From Bettongia penicillata ogilbyi (Eukaryota > Chordata > Mammalia > Diprotodontia > Potoroidae), in NCBI GenBank assembly GCA_023548195.1, contig JAJHZJ010000496.1, positions 11,191,570-11,255,569 of the forward strand: a stretch of 64,000 bases of DNA. The letters run 5' to 3'. Shown in pieces: positions 21,241-32,829 of the stretch (positions are counted from its first letter, which is position 1; each line of letters begins with the position of its first letter). Below the pieces are notes generated by a model. That model saw only the letters and a program-made list of their open reading frames with translations. It searched no databases and was not told where the DNA came from. The translations under genes were made by a program, and so were the position numbers.

Positions 21241-22339
21241 TTTCTGCTCTCCCTAAAACTCTACCAACAACTTTCTTTACTCCTCAAGGCAGTCTTTCTA
21301 TTTCAACCAAGCTAATTTGCTTCCAATGGAATCCAACATCCCCCATGACCAATTCTACCCTTCATGTCTTTGCACGGTGCCTATCCAAGGGATTCCTGCA
21401 TTGAATGGGAGGCTGGATAAGGGGGTTTCTCAGGTCCCTTCCCACCCTCGCATCTTATGTTCTTTGAGTCTGTGCTGTGATATTTTGTTGGTGACTGTCC
21501 TTTTGTGAATGTTTTGTCATCTTGAATATGAGCATTACAAAAGCTAGTCAAAGGCTGCATCTTCTTTTTTTTTTTTTTGTATGCTGCCTGACATAATGTT
21601 CTGAACACAGCAGGAGGTCAATCCTCATTAGTTAACCCCAGAGTCTGGCAAATCTATGTATAAGTGAAATGGAAGATCGTTGCTGCTGGCTCAGGAAATG
21701 TGAACAGTCAGATGATGGGGACTTGGCTGGTTTCATCCACTCGCAAGAGTACTAAATCCAATTGCAATTTAAAAAAAAAGAAAAAGAAACCAGGACTTAA
21801 AAAAAGAAAATTGGGTGGACTGAACTTTAATAAGATGAATTAGTGCACTCGTTGGGCTTTCTAGGACTGATTGGACATCATGATGGAGCTATCACTCAGA
21901 ATGGAAAGAATACAAGAAAGGCTAAATGGCAGATGGTGATTTGATTATGTCTTGAGTGCTCTGTTACAGAGAGAATGAATAGAAGCCATCATTTTGTCCA
22001 ACCACTGATGGTGAGATAGCCCTTGAAATGAACTACATTCCCAGGATAATTATGGCATTCAAGATCTTAGATCAATAATGAAAGATAACTTCTCACTAGT
22101 TCATGCTTTGCTGAAGCATATATGCTCCAAACTCATAAAACAGCCCAGCTCAGGTACTAGTCAGTATTCCTCTGGGGTTTGAACCAAATGGAATAGTTTT
22201 TTTCCCCATTTGACCATATTCCATTTTCAAGTAGATTTTTCGTGCTTGATCACTCACATGAATCAATTAATGATGTCACATAAGTAGTTTTGCATACTTC
22301 TAGGAAGTACCTGGAAAAGTTAGTCTGGTGCAAAGCATC

Positions 22340-22545
22340 CCATCTGTTGATCAGCCAACTGTCAAGTATTTATTACAGATCTGCTATATGCTATATGCCT
22401 GGCCCTGTGCTAGGTATGGTGGATGGAAAGACGAACGTGAACTAGTTCTTACTCACAAGGGACTTACATTCTATCCTAATGAGTCCGTTGAGGGTTTTAA
22501 GGGGAAAATATTTCCTCTTTTGTCCAATTATCTCCCCTCTGAATT
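22340..22545 (-). repeat. L2 LINE 3' fragment
   Basis: 'caagtatttattacagatct', 'cctggccctgtgctaggtat', 'cacaagggacttacattcta'. Confidence 0.75.
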
Positions 22546-23284
22546 CATGTAGTGAGTGAGTAACTGCTAACAAATATATACTTACCACAATGCAGAAATT
22601 ATGGAGGTAAAAACCTAGGTCGTACTATTGTGCTCAAATATAAGTTCAGGCCTCAGAGAAAATCTGAACCCTCATTAGCATTCTAATGAGATTTCTTCTG
22701 GGAAAAATTATGTCAGAGAATTAATTCATTTACATATTACAATCCCGTACCTTCCTCTTGGACCATAAAAGTTAAAGAGAAGATAGATTCATAGTCCCAT
22801 ATTTCCTTCAATGTCATGAAAATTGTACAAACTTAAAGAGAGTCTAGTCTCATACAGCCCTTAAGGAAATCAACTTTATGAAACAAACGCTTTAGGTTAA
22901 ACTAGGTCAGGTGACAGATGAAACTATAACTAGAAAATTCACAAATAGGCTAACTAAGGAGGATATATATGTTGACAAGGAGTCAGAAACAACTGAGATT
23001 CTTCCTCTGGTTTCTTATCTAAGAAATGCTTAACATTTGTAAGTAAATTTTCACATCCTATGGGACAGGTTTTGGCCATGTTAGGTTAATATTGACCAAA
23101 AGATTCAGAAGAAATAAAAAGAAATAAAAAACTCCCACACCAAGGACATCACCGAGTTCTTAAGCATGATGACATGCAACCTTTGAAGTAGAAATGCAGA
23201 GATTACATGATTCAAAAGGCACAGCACCTATATCCTTGTTGTTTGCTCTTATTGGCTCAGGCGTCCCAGTTATCTATTGTGAAG

Positions 23285-23490
23285 TAGCAGCCTAGCATGG
23301 TGGATAAGGCACCTCAAATCTGGAAGACCAGGGTTCAATTTCTTCCTCAAACACTTCCTAGCACTACAACTCTGCTTAAGTCACTTACCCTCTCTCTACC
23401 TCAATTTCCTTATCTATAGAATGAAGAAGGAAGAGTACTTGATGGTCTTTAAAGGGGTTTCCACCTCTAAATATATGTTTCTGTGATTAG
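23285..23490 (+). repeat. THER1/MIR CORE-SINE
   Basis: Head 'cctagcatggtggataaggc', 'accagggttcaatttcttcc', 'tcaatttccttatctataga', ending 'atatatgtttctgtgat'. Nearly full length. Confidence 0.8.
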
Positions 23491-24000
23491 TTTTCTTAGT
23501 TTCTAGGCCTGGGACATAACAGGATATCCAAAAGAAAGATCAGATTTTCTAATATACAAAATCTTAAGGGGTCGCTATGGAAGTGGTAGGCATGTCCTCC
23601 TCTGTTAGTCCTACTAGGACCAGGATCTCCCTCAGTGTCCTTCTCCAATGCTGGTCTAGGAACTAAGGAATTCCAGAGTTCAGAGGATCATGGATCTATC
23701 TAGAAGGTCTCTCAGAGGACATGTAACACACCTGATCCAGAATCTAGCTCTACTACATACCTAACAAGCAGTTATCCAGTATTTGCTTAGGGTCTTCTAG
23801 TGAGGAGAACTTACTTTTCCTTGAGGCACCCTGTTCCATTTTCCGACAGCTCAAATTGTTAAGAAGTTTTTTTTTTTGCTCTACATAAAACTTAAATTTG
23901 CTTCTTTGTAAATTCCACCCACTGTTCTCAGCTCTGCCTTCTGGGGCCAAGCAGATCTTGTGGTGACCTGCTGACTCTATCACTAGTCTCCTTCCTATTA

Positions 24001-24249
24001 TAGTTTTGTCATTTCCGTCATGTGTGACTCTTCATGACCCCATTTGGAGGTTTTCTTGGCAAAGATACTGGAATGGCTTGCCATTTCCTTCTCTAACTCA
24101 TTTTACAGGTGAGGAAACTGAGGGAGAGTTAGGTGACTTGCTCAGGGTCACACAGCTGGTAAGTGTCAGAGGCCAGGTTTGAACTTGAGAGGATGAGTCT
24201 TCCTGATTCCAAGTACAGTGCTCTATCTACCAAATCATCTAACTGCCCA
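24001..24249 (-). mobile_element. RTE-tailed marsupial SINE (MAR1-like)
   Basis: 'cgtcatgtgtgactcttcat', 'gaccccatttggaggttttc', 'gctcagggtcacacagctgg', and the head complement 'aaatcatctaactgccca'. It appears full length and little diverged. Confidence 0.92.
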
Positions 24250-24850
24250 GTATCATTCCCAAGGTGTCCTAATACAGAACAGAATAAAGACGAAAAGCTG
24301 TAGTTATAACGATGGGTTACATAGCAAGGGAGAGTGAGAGAGATAACCTATGGATACAGTGGTTTCCATGCAATGTCAAGAGAATAAGAGGCCAGTCCCC
24401 ACATGCTGAGTGACCCCCTGTTGAAGATTTACATCATGGGATCTTCATGTCTTTGGTGTCAGAGACCCCAGTCTGGTGAAGCCTAGAGATCCATTCTCAA
24501 ATAAGGATTTTTAAGCAATTGAAGGAAATGCTAAGCTTTAGTTACAGGTTAGCGAAAATAAAAATGATTTTTTTCTCCATCCAAGTTGACAGACCACATG
24601 AAATCTATTGATAGTCACCGGGTTAAGATGCTCTGAATTTACAGGAAGATATAGATTAATGGATAAGAACTGTATAGTAGGACAACATACGGGTGAGTTG
24701 CTACTGGTACCATTGGAGAGAATACCCACATCAATAAGTTCCTAGAGCCATTGATGGAAGGATGGTCTGTTTCCTATATCCTAAAGGGTTTTGGGTTTGA
24801 GCTTTTGTCTTAGAAAAAACCTAGAAAATTGTACTTGTTAGAAAACTTAC

Positions 24851-24946
24851 CTCCACTGCTGCTTTTGCCCTTTCAAATTCCTCTTCTAACGAGTGGTTTC
24901 TAGAGAGTAATGCACTTCCCCAGCGATGTTCTTTGGTCAGGCGAGC
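24851..24946 (-). CDS. PEX5L: PEX5L coding exon (HCN-binding core segment)
   Basis: A 96-bp exon of exactly 32 codons, read on the minus strand from GCT CGC CTG to GCA GTG GAG. The acceptor is 'gcttatttcag|GCT' and the donor 'GAG|gtaagt'; both ends are phase 0. It encodes a segment starting ARLTKEHRWGSALLSRN and ending EEEFERAKAAVE, recalled as essentially identical to human TRIP8b. The acidic helix-forming part lies in the conserved core reported to bind the cyclic-nucleotide-binding domain of HCN channels and reduce cAMP sensitivity. In the family it is followed by SDTEFWDKMQ, on an exon not seen here. Because its length is a multiple of three with phase 0 ends, skipping would keep the frame. 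The upstream intron is 21.4 kb. Confidence 0.96.
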
Positions 24947-25439
24947 CTGAAATAAGCCCAAAACAATGACGTTGTAATCCAATGAGTCACAGCTGCCTGA
25001 CTCTCCCCATTTCACTCCATTTGGCCTTCTGCAAGAGGCACCTGCAAGAGACCTTATGTTTATTACTTAGCAACAGGAGTATTTCTCAAGACGACCACCC
25101 TTCCATGGGACATAGAGAACTGCCCACGGGCCAGGGTAGATTTGATAGCAGAGCTAGTACCATGGAAGATCAAAGGCTCAGCCAAGCAGGAAGTCGGATG
25201 TTCATGTCTCTCCCCAGAGGCCTTGTGCACTCATGGCTCCACATCATGTCATGCTATTTGCAAATCATGCTGCTTCTACTTTGGCATCCTCTTTAACCCC
25301 TTCCCACTAGCACTGCCCAGATTCTGCCCTGGATGTCTCTGATAGATGAGCTTTTGCCTTATCTTGCCTTCTTGTCACTCCCAGGCCCTCTCCCTTCCCT
25401 TGGACCTCACAGCTACCCTCCATTATTAACTTCCCTTTA

Positions 25440-25560
25440 GGTATTGTCTTTTCCAGTTAGACTCTAAACTCTTTGAGAGGATCTCTTGGAATTTGTATTG
25501 GCATCTCCAGCACTTAGGACAGTACCTGGCAAATAGTAAAGGTTTAATAAATTCTTTCTA
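25440..25560 (+). repeat. L2 LINE 3' end
   Basis: 'agactctaaactctttgaga', 'gcatctccagcacttaggac', 'taaaggtttaataaattctt'. Confidence 0.75.
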
Positions 25561-26239
25561 CTCCCTCCTCCTCCTCCTCCCCTTTCTCCCTGGATTCCTT
25601 ACTCTCTGCATCCTAGTCCAGTCCATCACAGCAGGATAGATTCTGAACCATCCCCTGCTTCCTCCCAGCAACAGTAATCTAACGGGTTTCATCTCATTTC
25701 CTTAGAGCCCAGTCTTTGCTAAAGAACAGAGGCTAACAGGCCATACCTAGATAGATGCATTAATCACTGCTGATGTGTCACTTTTTAAAATTAAATGCTA
25801 ATTTTTCAATTACAAAGCATTCATTTTTTTTTCTTTCTCTGACCCCACTATCCTAGCAGGGCGAAACAGAAAGAAAAGCTAAATCCCTGTAATAAACATG
25901 CATGATCAAGCACAAGAAATTCCCACATTGGCCATATCAAAAAATGTGTGACTCTTTCTGTGGATTAAGTCCATTATCTTTCTGTCAGGAGGTGGACAGC
26001 ATTCTTTATTATTGGTTCAGAGTGAAATGATTAGGGGAACATTTTATACTCCAGTGTGTTAATTTTTACAGGTTACATAACACCTTCACCCAGTTACATG
26101 CACACATCTCCAGAAGGCTCTGAAAGAGTGTCTACAATCATGTGAATTTTGGAGACAGTTGTATACCTTGAGTCAGATGAGAATTCATTTCGAGTAAACT
26201 TTCCAAACTGGAATTCCTTCTTTAATATTCTGTGCATGG

Positions 26240-26420
26240 GAATTAGAGAGAGAAAGGATCTTCAAGGTCATTTACTCCAATCCCTCCATTTATAGATGAG
26301 GAAACTGAGTCCCAGAGAAGTCACATGACTTGCCCAAGGTCAAAGTAGCAGAATCAGAATTTAAACCTGGGTCCTTTATCTCAATCCAGGATTCCTTTCC
26401 TTATTCCACAATGCCTCTAT
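26240..26420 (-). repeat. MIR CORE-SINE
   Basis: 'tttatagatgaggaaactga', 'catgacttgcccaaggtcaa', 'atttaaacctgggtccttta', 'attccacaatgcctc'. Confidence 0.8.
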
Positions 26421-26634
26421 CTGGACCCTATCCAAGCATTTCATGGACAATGGGCTTGCTAGATTTTGAGTAGACCTTGCCATTTTTGGATAGCTTGATG
26501 ATTAAAAAGCATATCCTTAAAGGGCAATGGGGATTCGACCTGTGATTTTATTGGCACTGGGAACTCCCTCTTCTAATACAGGTCAGTAGCTTCTTTGAAA
26601 CTTGAAGAATAAGAAAGAGGCCTAAAGCACTGAT

Positions 26635-26730
26635 TGATTAAGTGACTCACCCAAGGTCACACAGCCAGGGCAAGATCTGAACCTGGATCTTCTTAGAGTG
26701 CTCTACCTATCCCACCATGCTGCCTCTTTC
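26635..26730 (-). repeat. MIR CORE-SINE fragment
   Basis: 'taagtgactcacccaaggtc', 'acacagccagggcaagatct', 'ccaccatgctgcctc'. Confidence 0.75.
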
Positions 26731-27544
26731 CATCCTTCTTTTGAGCCCAAATCTATCTCCATGTAGCTTCCATCTACTGACTCTCATTCTGTCCTCTTTG
26801 GTAACACCAACAAGGCTACATCCTCTTTCATGGGATTGCTTTTCAGATGTGTGAAGACTCTGTAGGAAGGTATTCTTTCACAAAGAAACATTTTCTGCCT
26901 TGAGGAATAGGTGGCTGCCTACTCTGCCTACCTCTTAGGAAGCACAGAATTGAGGCTGCTTGTCCTCCAGTTCTGTACGGTATGTCTCCAATATGGTTGT
27001 TCTACTGATTGACATTGGTCAAGTGCATCTCAACTTGTCTCTCTGCACATGTGTCTGTTCCTCCCTGTTCCCAGCTCACTCTTCACTTTACCCTTTGGTC
27101 AGGGTTAGTCTACTTTTCTCTTCCTTTCCCTTTTATAAACAGAGGTGAAAACCTGTCAGTGTTTGGAACACATATGCCATGGGAAGTATGCTATTTCCCC
27201 CTGCCCCTTGTCCACAAGCACCATTATTCCTCTCCTGACGAATGAGCCCTTTGGCATAGAACCTGGTTACAGATGCCTCTTAGGACTACCTGGGGCTGAG
27301 AAGAACCCCTGCTTGTAACACCATCTTCTCAGCACTAACTGCAGAGCCAGACCATGTGTTACCTTCATCTTGCCAAGTCAGCTGTAATTTCATTTAGGGC
27401 TTTCGGTTGCAGAGACTGAAAAAAAATCAAACCTTTTAATGCAAACCCAGAATGCTTTACTCAGTATCTGGTAAAGAATGAATTTTAAACTGGCTGATAT
27501 TGAAGCCCCACTATCCAATGGAGCTAGAGCTGCTGCTTCTTTCT

Positions 27545-27662
27545 TTGTTTTGCAAAGCAATTGGGGTCAAGTGACTTGCCTAGAGTCACACAGCTAATAA
27601 GTGTCAAGTGTCTGAGATCTCAGGTCCTCCTGACTTCAGGGTCAATGCTCTATCCACTACTT
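27545..27662 (-). mobile_element. Marsupial tRNA-derived SINE without RTE tail
   Basis: 'gcaattggggtcaagtgact', 'tgcctagagtcacacagcta', 'ataagtgtcaagtgtctgag', 'caatgctctatccactac'. The '...cttaaccccaattgcc' type 3' end indicates the L1-mobilised SINE class rather than the MAR1-like one. Confidence 0.75.
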
Positions 27663-27774
27663 CTTTTTCAATTTGTAGATGTTTGATCTTTTAAGGGAAG
27701 GACAGAGAAAGAGGATCCAGAGTGGAATAGAGGCTGGGTGGGGCTCTAGGAAGTATGTTCTTTGTCCTGACAGG

Positions 27775-27985
27775 CAGTGTTGCACAGTGCATAGAGTGAA
27801 TCTCATAGACAGAAAGACCTGGGTTTGAATCCAACCTTGGTTACATTTTGGGTGCACAAGTGAAGCTGAGTGGATCACACAACTTCTTGGTCTCTAAGAC
27901 TAAAGTGCAGAACAGGCATTGATCTGTGTTGAGAGGGGGAATTTCCTCACTGGGAACTCCCTACCCAAATGAAATCACAGGTCTC
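27775..27985 (+). repeat. CORE-SINE with 'gggaatttcc...gaaatcacagg' tail
   Basis: Head 'ttgcacagtgcatagagtga', 'cctgggtttgaatccaacct', and tail 'gaatttcctcactgggaact' followed by 'aaatgaaatcacaggtc'. It shows which SINE subfamily the isolated tail at 1475-1560 comes from. Confidence 0.65.
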
Positions 27986-28604
27986 AAAAAAGGAGGAACT
28001 CCCATGTCTTATTCATTTAGAAATACAAGCAATGGAACCCTTCCAGCCATGGTTAATGATTTCTGTTTAGAAATTATATCCTTTAGGCACTAATATTTAG
28101 AGTTATAATATTAAAATGAAAAAAAAAAGACTCAGCCTTAAACCAGATTTAAAAAAAATCTTAACCGTTAGAAGCCACTTGGAACCCCTCTGTGCTTGTC
28201 ATTTTGATTTTCAGTGACATGTAGGTAATTAATTTGTTTCCTAATTTATGCATATTACTGCCCATTGTAGCCTCCCTTCTGCATGCATTGTTCTCCAGGG
28301 TTTGGGCACCCTCATTTTCAGCAGTATAAGAATTCGGATTCCATTTGGGCTGCTTTCTTTACCAATTACCTCTAGGATTCTAGAGCTCTAACGGAATAAA
28401 AGGATCTAAAACTACAGCAGAAAAGTATTTCCAGAACCAAAGGTCTCATGAGTTAGAGAGACACAATATACCTAAAGATAAAATTGTTGAATAAATACGT
28501 TTTTCAGGAGAAACAGAGGCTACACTGTTATCTGATATCGGTTACTACTGAGAAAACACCAAATGATGATATCTTAAGTCCTTACCATTTAAAGACCAAG
28601 AGAT

Positions 28605-28700
28605 AATGTGGCAGAGTAGATAGAGGGTCTGGCCTCAGAGTCAGGAAGAAGTGGGCTCAAGCCTGGCTTCTGACTCGTAGTCTGTGTGACTATGAGGAAA
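28605..28700 (+). repeat. SINE head fragment
   Basis: 'ggcagagtagatagagggtc', 'ctcagagtcaggaagaagtg', 'gtagtctgtgtgactatgag'. Confidence 0.6.
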
Positions 28701-28813
28701 AGATGGAATTTCTGGATGCCTCCAGGCTAGGTTTTAAGATTACAAATTACATAAAAGTTGTCCATATGCATTGTTGGAGGGCAGTGCATGCAATGATGAA
28801 GTCACAGGTGTGG

Positions 28814-28938
28814 ATGAAGAAGAAGGAGGAGGAGGAGAAGGAAGAGGAAGAGGAGGAGGAGGAGGGGAGGAAAAGGAGGAGGAAGAGGAGGAGGAGGAGG
28901 AGAAGGAAGAGCAGAAGGAAGAGGAGGAGAGATAAATA
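28814..28938 (+). repeat. (GGA/GAA)n polypurine tract
   Basis: About 125 bp almost entirely purine on the plus strand, so the PEX5L pre-mRNA carries a long C/U tract here. It lies about 3.9 kb upstream of the 24946 acceptor. The Glu/Lys-rich and Ser-rich frames through it are artefacts. Confidence 0.95.
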
Positions 28939-29159
28939 AGGAAAATAACAACTCTGCCACTTGGGCCTGAGATCATGTTTCCTATCAAACCTGGGAGTTC
29001 TTCTTGAACTAAGTTCACATATTGCTTGCTTGAAATATTTCCTTCAGCTCAATTCTTATTTTACAAATATTTCTAGTTATATTCTGACACTCTTCCACCA
29101 ATGGGCCCCACATGGAATGATAAATGGTATGGAGCAAAACCATTTCTTTGTTCCCTTTC

Positions 29160-29350
29160 TAGGGATCCTAAGTTTGGAAGAGATCTTAGTGGTCATTGAG
29201 TCTAATCCCTTCATTTTACAGATGAGGAAAGAGGTGCAAACAAGTGAAGTGATTTGTTTAGAGTTTGATGGCTAATCAGTGTCTAAGGCAGGATTTGAAT
29301 AAGGGTCTTCATCCCTCTGAGGCCAGGATTCTATCCACTATGTAGCCACC
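29160..29350 (-). repeat. MIR CORE-SINE
   Basis: 'ggaagagatcttagtggtca', 'ttttacagatgaggaaagag', 'aggatttgaataagggtctt', 'ctatccactatgtagcca'. Confidence 0.78.
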
Positions 29351-29604
29351 AGATGTCCAGTTTTGATTTTCTTCATATTTTCAATAATTTTATTCCCCAA
29401 TGATATGGCAGTTGCTTATTACCTATCAGCACATTGTTCATAAGTTGAACAGTAATGAGAATATGATTTCATTTCCAGTGCTTATTCCATAGCATTATAA
29501 GTCGTATCACAACAATCTATTAGGATTTCCGTAATAAGAGGGAGAGGGGACAGGAAGAGGTGTTCCCTAAAGTGCCCAGGCAGGGCTCTATCAATGTATG
29601 ACTT

Positions 29605-29637
29605 TGAGAATAGAGAATAGAGAGAATAGAGAATACA
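29605..29637 (+). repeat. Short gagaata-type tandem repeat
   Basis: About four units of 'agagaata'-like sequence with variable spacing. Confidence 0.7.
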
Positions 29638-30119
29638 ATCCAAATTTGGAATTACATTTGGAAACCACAAGAATATCATTTCAGTATGTTTTTAGCACTC
29701 TGGAACTCGATCGCTGTGTTCTGTATCGGATGTACTTCTAGGTATTTTGTATAGATAAATCCAAGAATCCTTTGGAAATAAACTCATCTAGATAGACAAC
29801 AGCATACATGGAAGTTTATGTAGACTTACTAGAAGTTACAAAATAAGAATCTAATCTGGAAAGATGTGTGAGAAAGGAGATAATAAAATATATTAATAAT
29901 AGGGGGGAGAAGACCAGCATTGGGAAATGTTCGATAAACTCTGGAACTATTCGAATGAGGCAATATCTCAGGAAGACTGAATAAGATAGTTTGATGACAA
30001 ATAAAGCAAGTCCTGCTTTTCATAGGGAACATGACAAATTCTTCTGGATTCAGAACCATGATTCCTTCAGTACAGACTCCTCATCAGTAAATGATGTGCA
30101 ACTTAAGAGTGTTAGAAAG

Positions 30120-30225
30120 TCATCTGAGCGGTTGTGACTTGTCCAGCAACACAGAGCTAATTTTTGTCAGGACCCGAACCAAGATCTTCCTGATTCCAAG
30201 CTTGAAAGCACTACATGACAGTGTC
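30120..30225 (-). repeat. MIR CORE-SINE fragment
   Basis: 'gttgtgacttgtccagcaac', 'cccgaaccaagatcttcctg', 'gcttgaaagcactac'. Confidence 0.6.
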
Positions 30226-30328
30226 ATGAATGGTGGTTATTGTGACAGGAAGAACTGAAAAATATTACAATGATTTTGCAGTAGAGTTCAGTACAATGCC
30301 CAGTACATAGTGGGCACTTTTAAAATGA

Positions 30329-30330
<2 letters not shown>

Positions 30331-30411
<81 letters not shown>

Positions 30412-30530
30412 TTTTCTCTGTCTCTATCTCTGTCTCCTCTCTCTGTCTCTCTCTCTCTGTCTCTCTTTCTGTCTCTCTGTCTCTCTCTCTCTGTCTCTCT
30501 GTCTCTCTCTATCTCTGTCTCTATATACAG
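30331..30530 (+). repeat. (TC)n/(TCTG)n microsatellite, about 200 bp
   Basis: Long tctctc and tctgtctc array, the longest TC tract in the window. An L2 terminal fragment ('cccagtacatagtgggcact') abuts its left side at 30270-30330. Confidence 0.97.
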
Positions 30531-30684
30531 CTATCACCTTTCTTCGTCTTTCTTTTTCCTTCTTCCTTCCCCCCTTTCTTCTGTTACCTATGTCTATCAT
30601 CAATCACTTTTGCTTCCATGCCTTCCTTCTTTGCTTCTTTCCTCTGTTCTCTTTGCTTCTTTTTCTCTTTCATCTATTTATCAA

Positions 30685-30780
30685 TCTATCCTGAGAGCAG
30701 GGATGTTTTTTGCCTTTATTGTATCCCCAGCACAGTGACTGACACATAGCAGGAACTTAAAAATTCTTGTTCATTGGCTG
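30685..30780 (+). repeat. L2 LINE 3' end
   Basis: 'gagagcagggatgttttttg', 'tgtatccccagcacagtgac', 'agcaggaacttaaaaattct'. Confidence 0.75.
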
Positions 30781-30799
30781 ATGGTCTATCCATCTCTCT

Positions 30800-31010
30800 G
30801 AAGATAGATGGTGCAAGGGAAAGAGAGCTGAACTTAAAATTCAGAAGACCTGGGTTCAAATCCTGACTCTGCCACTTACTTCCTGCATGACCTGAGGCAA
30901 AACATGAACCCCTTTGATGCCTCAGTTTTCACAGTTGTAAAATGGAGAGGGAGTTAGATTAGATGACCTTAATGATGCCTTCCAGCTGTAAATCTAGGAT
31001 CTTATAATGT
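30800..31010 (+). repeat. THER1/MIR CORE-SINE
   Basis: 'tggtgcaagggaaagagagc', 'cctgggttcaaatcctgact', 'ggagagggagttagattaga', 'cagctgtaaatctaggatct'. Confidence 0.82.
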
Positions 31011-31011
31011 G

Positions 31012-31262
31012 TCAGCTAGGGTAACTAGCTGGTGCATTGCATAGAGCACCAGTCCTGCAGTGAGGAAGACTTATCTTTGTGAGTTCAAATATCAGTCCTC
31101 AGACACTTATTACCTGTGTGAGTCTGGTAAACTCTTTTACCGTTTGCCTCCATTTCCTCATCTATAACAGGAGATGGAGAAGAAAATGGCAAGTTTGCCA
31201 AGAAAAATCCCAACTGGGATCATGAAGAGTCAAATGTGACTGAAACGAGTGAAAAACGAAAA
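31012..31262 (+). mobile_element. RTE-tailed marsupial SINE (MAR1-like)
   Basis: 'gcattgcatagagcaccagt', 'cctcagacacttattacctg', 'gagaagaaaatggcaagttt', 'gatcatgaagagtcaaatgt', 'gactgaaacgag'. It sits back-to-back with the preceding THER1. Confidence 0.87.
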
Positions 31263-31689
31263 TGATATACAAGGAGGACCCCTCTCCCAGGTAATTGGTC
31301 TTTCTGAAGCAGTGACTAGTCCTGACAAGCTGTCCTGGAGCATTTTCTAAAGACTGCCTTAGTACATTAAAAGGCCAAGTCATGTACTAACATTTCTGTT
31401 CTCATGCACCTTTTCACCAGTGAAAGATGATCAGCCTTTCGTCAGGCGCACGCCTAACAAGACCCTATTACTGTGTCTGGCTCCCAGGTCATCAATGTTT
31501 CAAGACCAGTCTGGATTATAGACTGCATGAAGGAAAGGTCACGGTTTAGCAAGACGAAGATGTCTCCTACGAGGCTGGGGGTTGCAATATATGTTTTCCT
31601 TTTGACTTGAAACTGTAAATGTGACTAGAATCCTAAACTGACTGCAGAATTCTTATTGAAGAAGTATGTTTTATATTATTTTGAGAAGT

Positions 31690-31920
31690 ATAAAGTCCTT
31701 AGCCATACTTTCTGGGAGGGTGTTTGCTGACCCCATCCTCCTGTTGCTATATTGTCTTCTCCCCAAATATTTGCCTTGTATTTATATCATGCATGTCTGC
31801 TTATATATGTGCTGTTTCCTCCAAAGAAAATAAACTTCTTGAAGGCAGGGACTGTTTGACTGTTATCACTGTGTTTTGGTACCTGGCATTTACCTGACTG
31901 ATTTAATTGCATTCATCAAT
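31690..31920 (+). repeat. L2 LINE 3' end
   Basis: 'ttctgggagggtgtttgctg', 'aataaacttcttgaaggcag', 'ggtacctggcatttacctga'. Confidence 0.72.
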
Positions 31921-31949
31921 TGCTTTGGAGAGTAGATCCTTTGGCAGTT

Positions 31950-32045
31950 ACATCTCCAGTGTTTAACCAAGCAAAGAAAAGGCAAAAACAGTTCCTGGTC
32001 TCAAGGGAGTTACAGGGGAGACAGAGTATACAGGTTGGATGAGTT
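31950..32045 (-). repeat. L2 LINE 3' fragment
   Basis: 'gaaaaggcaaaaacagttcc', 'tggtctcaagggagttacag', 'gggagacagagta'. Confidence 0.6.
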
Positions 32046-32139
32046 TATGGGTTGACCTCTGAGCTTCAAACCTGCTGTGGAGTTCTGTGATTCTGTGAAA
32101 ACAGGAAGCATCTAGCTAACATTTTCTCTTTTAAGAAAA

Positions 32140-32340
32140 GGAAGCCCAGTGTAATAGCTAAAATGTTGGACTTAGAATTGAGAAGACCTGAATTCGAATC
32201 TTACCTCAGATATTTATTGGGTATGTAACTCTGGGACAAGTCACTTTACTGCTTCTATCAGTCTCAGTTTCCTCATCTGTAGAAAGTGGAGGTTGGACTG
32301 GTTGACCTGTAAGGTTGTTTCTGACTCTCAAACTATGAAT
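32140..32340 (+). repeat. THER1/MIR CORE-SINE
   Basis: 'gcccagtgtaatagctaaaa', 'cctgaattcgaatcttacct', 'cagtttcctcatctgtagaa', 'ggaggttggactggttgacc'. Full length. Confidence 0.83.
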
Positions 32341-32829
32341 TCTCTTTTTGGTCAAAATATAGTAAATAATATTCAGTGTGTAGCTTAATGCTGAAAGCAA
32401 AGGCAGGCAATTTCAAGCCAGCCACAGCACTCAAAGAAAGGCTTCTGAAACTGTTCAGCAACTCAGCAGGGTGACTGTGGGAAGGCTGGTTCAGGAGTGA
32501 GAAGGGAATGGGGCTTAGAACACATGGGGAAAAGAAAGCTGTTCTACTCTTAACCAATATGCTCTTTAAAAAAGCTTAATTACATCAGGCCCAGAAAGTG
32601 TTTGTGAAACTGGAAACAGCGATAGAGGTAATGGGATGTTTGGGTTATTATGGCTTAGTCTAGAAATTCCAAATTAGGCTATGCCTTGACTTGCATACCT
32701 AGATATGTTGCACAGAAAACAGTAAAAACAACTGTTCCAATTTTAAGTTTTGGTCCTGACATCTGGCAATTGTAGCTGCCAACATAGTTGAGTACATACA
32801 AACGAGTTAATAAATGAACAAATACACCC

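Larger units (their letters stand above)
1..24850 (-). other. PEX5L: PEX5L intron after the AKAAVE exon (incomplete)
   Basis: The intron starts at a consensus donor (GAG|gtaagt) and continues beyond the left edge. The expected next exon should encode a segment beginning near SDTEFWDKMQAEW. I looked for its reverse complement and for minus-strand frames resembling it and saw none, so the intron is probably longer than 24.8 kb. It is filled with SINE, L2 and L3 fragments, one solo LTR and several microsatellites. Stretches where I see nothing recognisable: 1-330, 430-1080, 2946-3350, 6200-6560, 7310-7700, 9050-9500, 10250-10950, 12335-13400, 18530-19480, 21240-22330, 22550-23280, 23500-24000 and 24260-24850. 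Confidence 0.85.

Noticed and set aside
28703..28939. Lys/Glu/Arg-rich frame resembling a basic nuclear protein
   Set aside because: Translation of a GGA/GAA simple repeat.
30310..30738. Plus-strand open frame of 142 codons, rich in Leu/Ser
   Set aside because: Translation of a (TC)n repeat.
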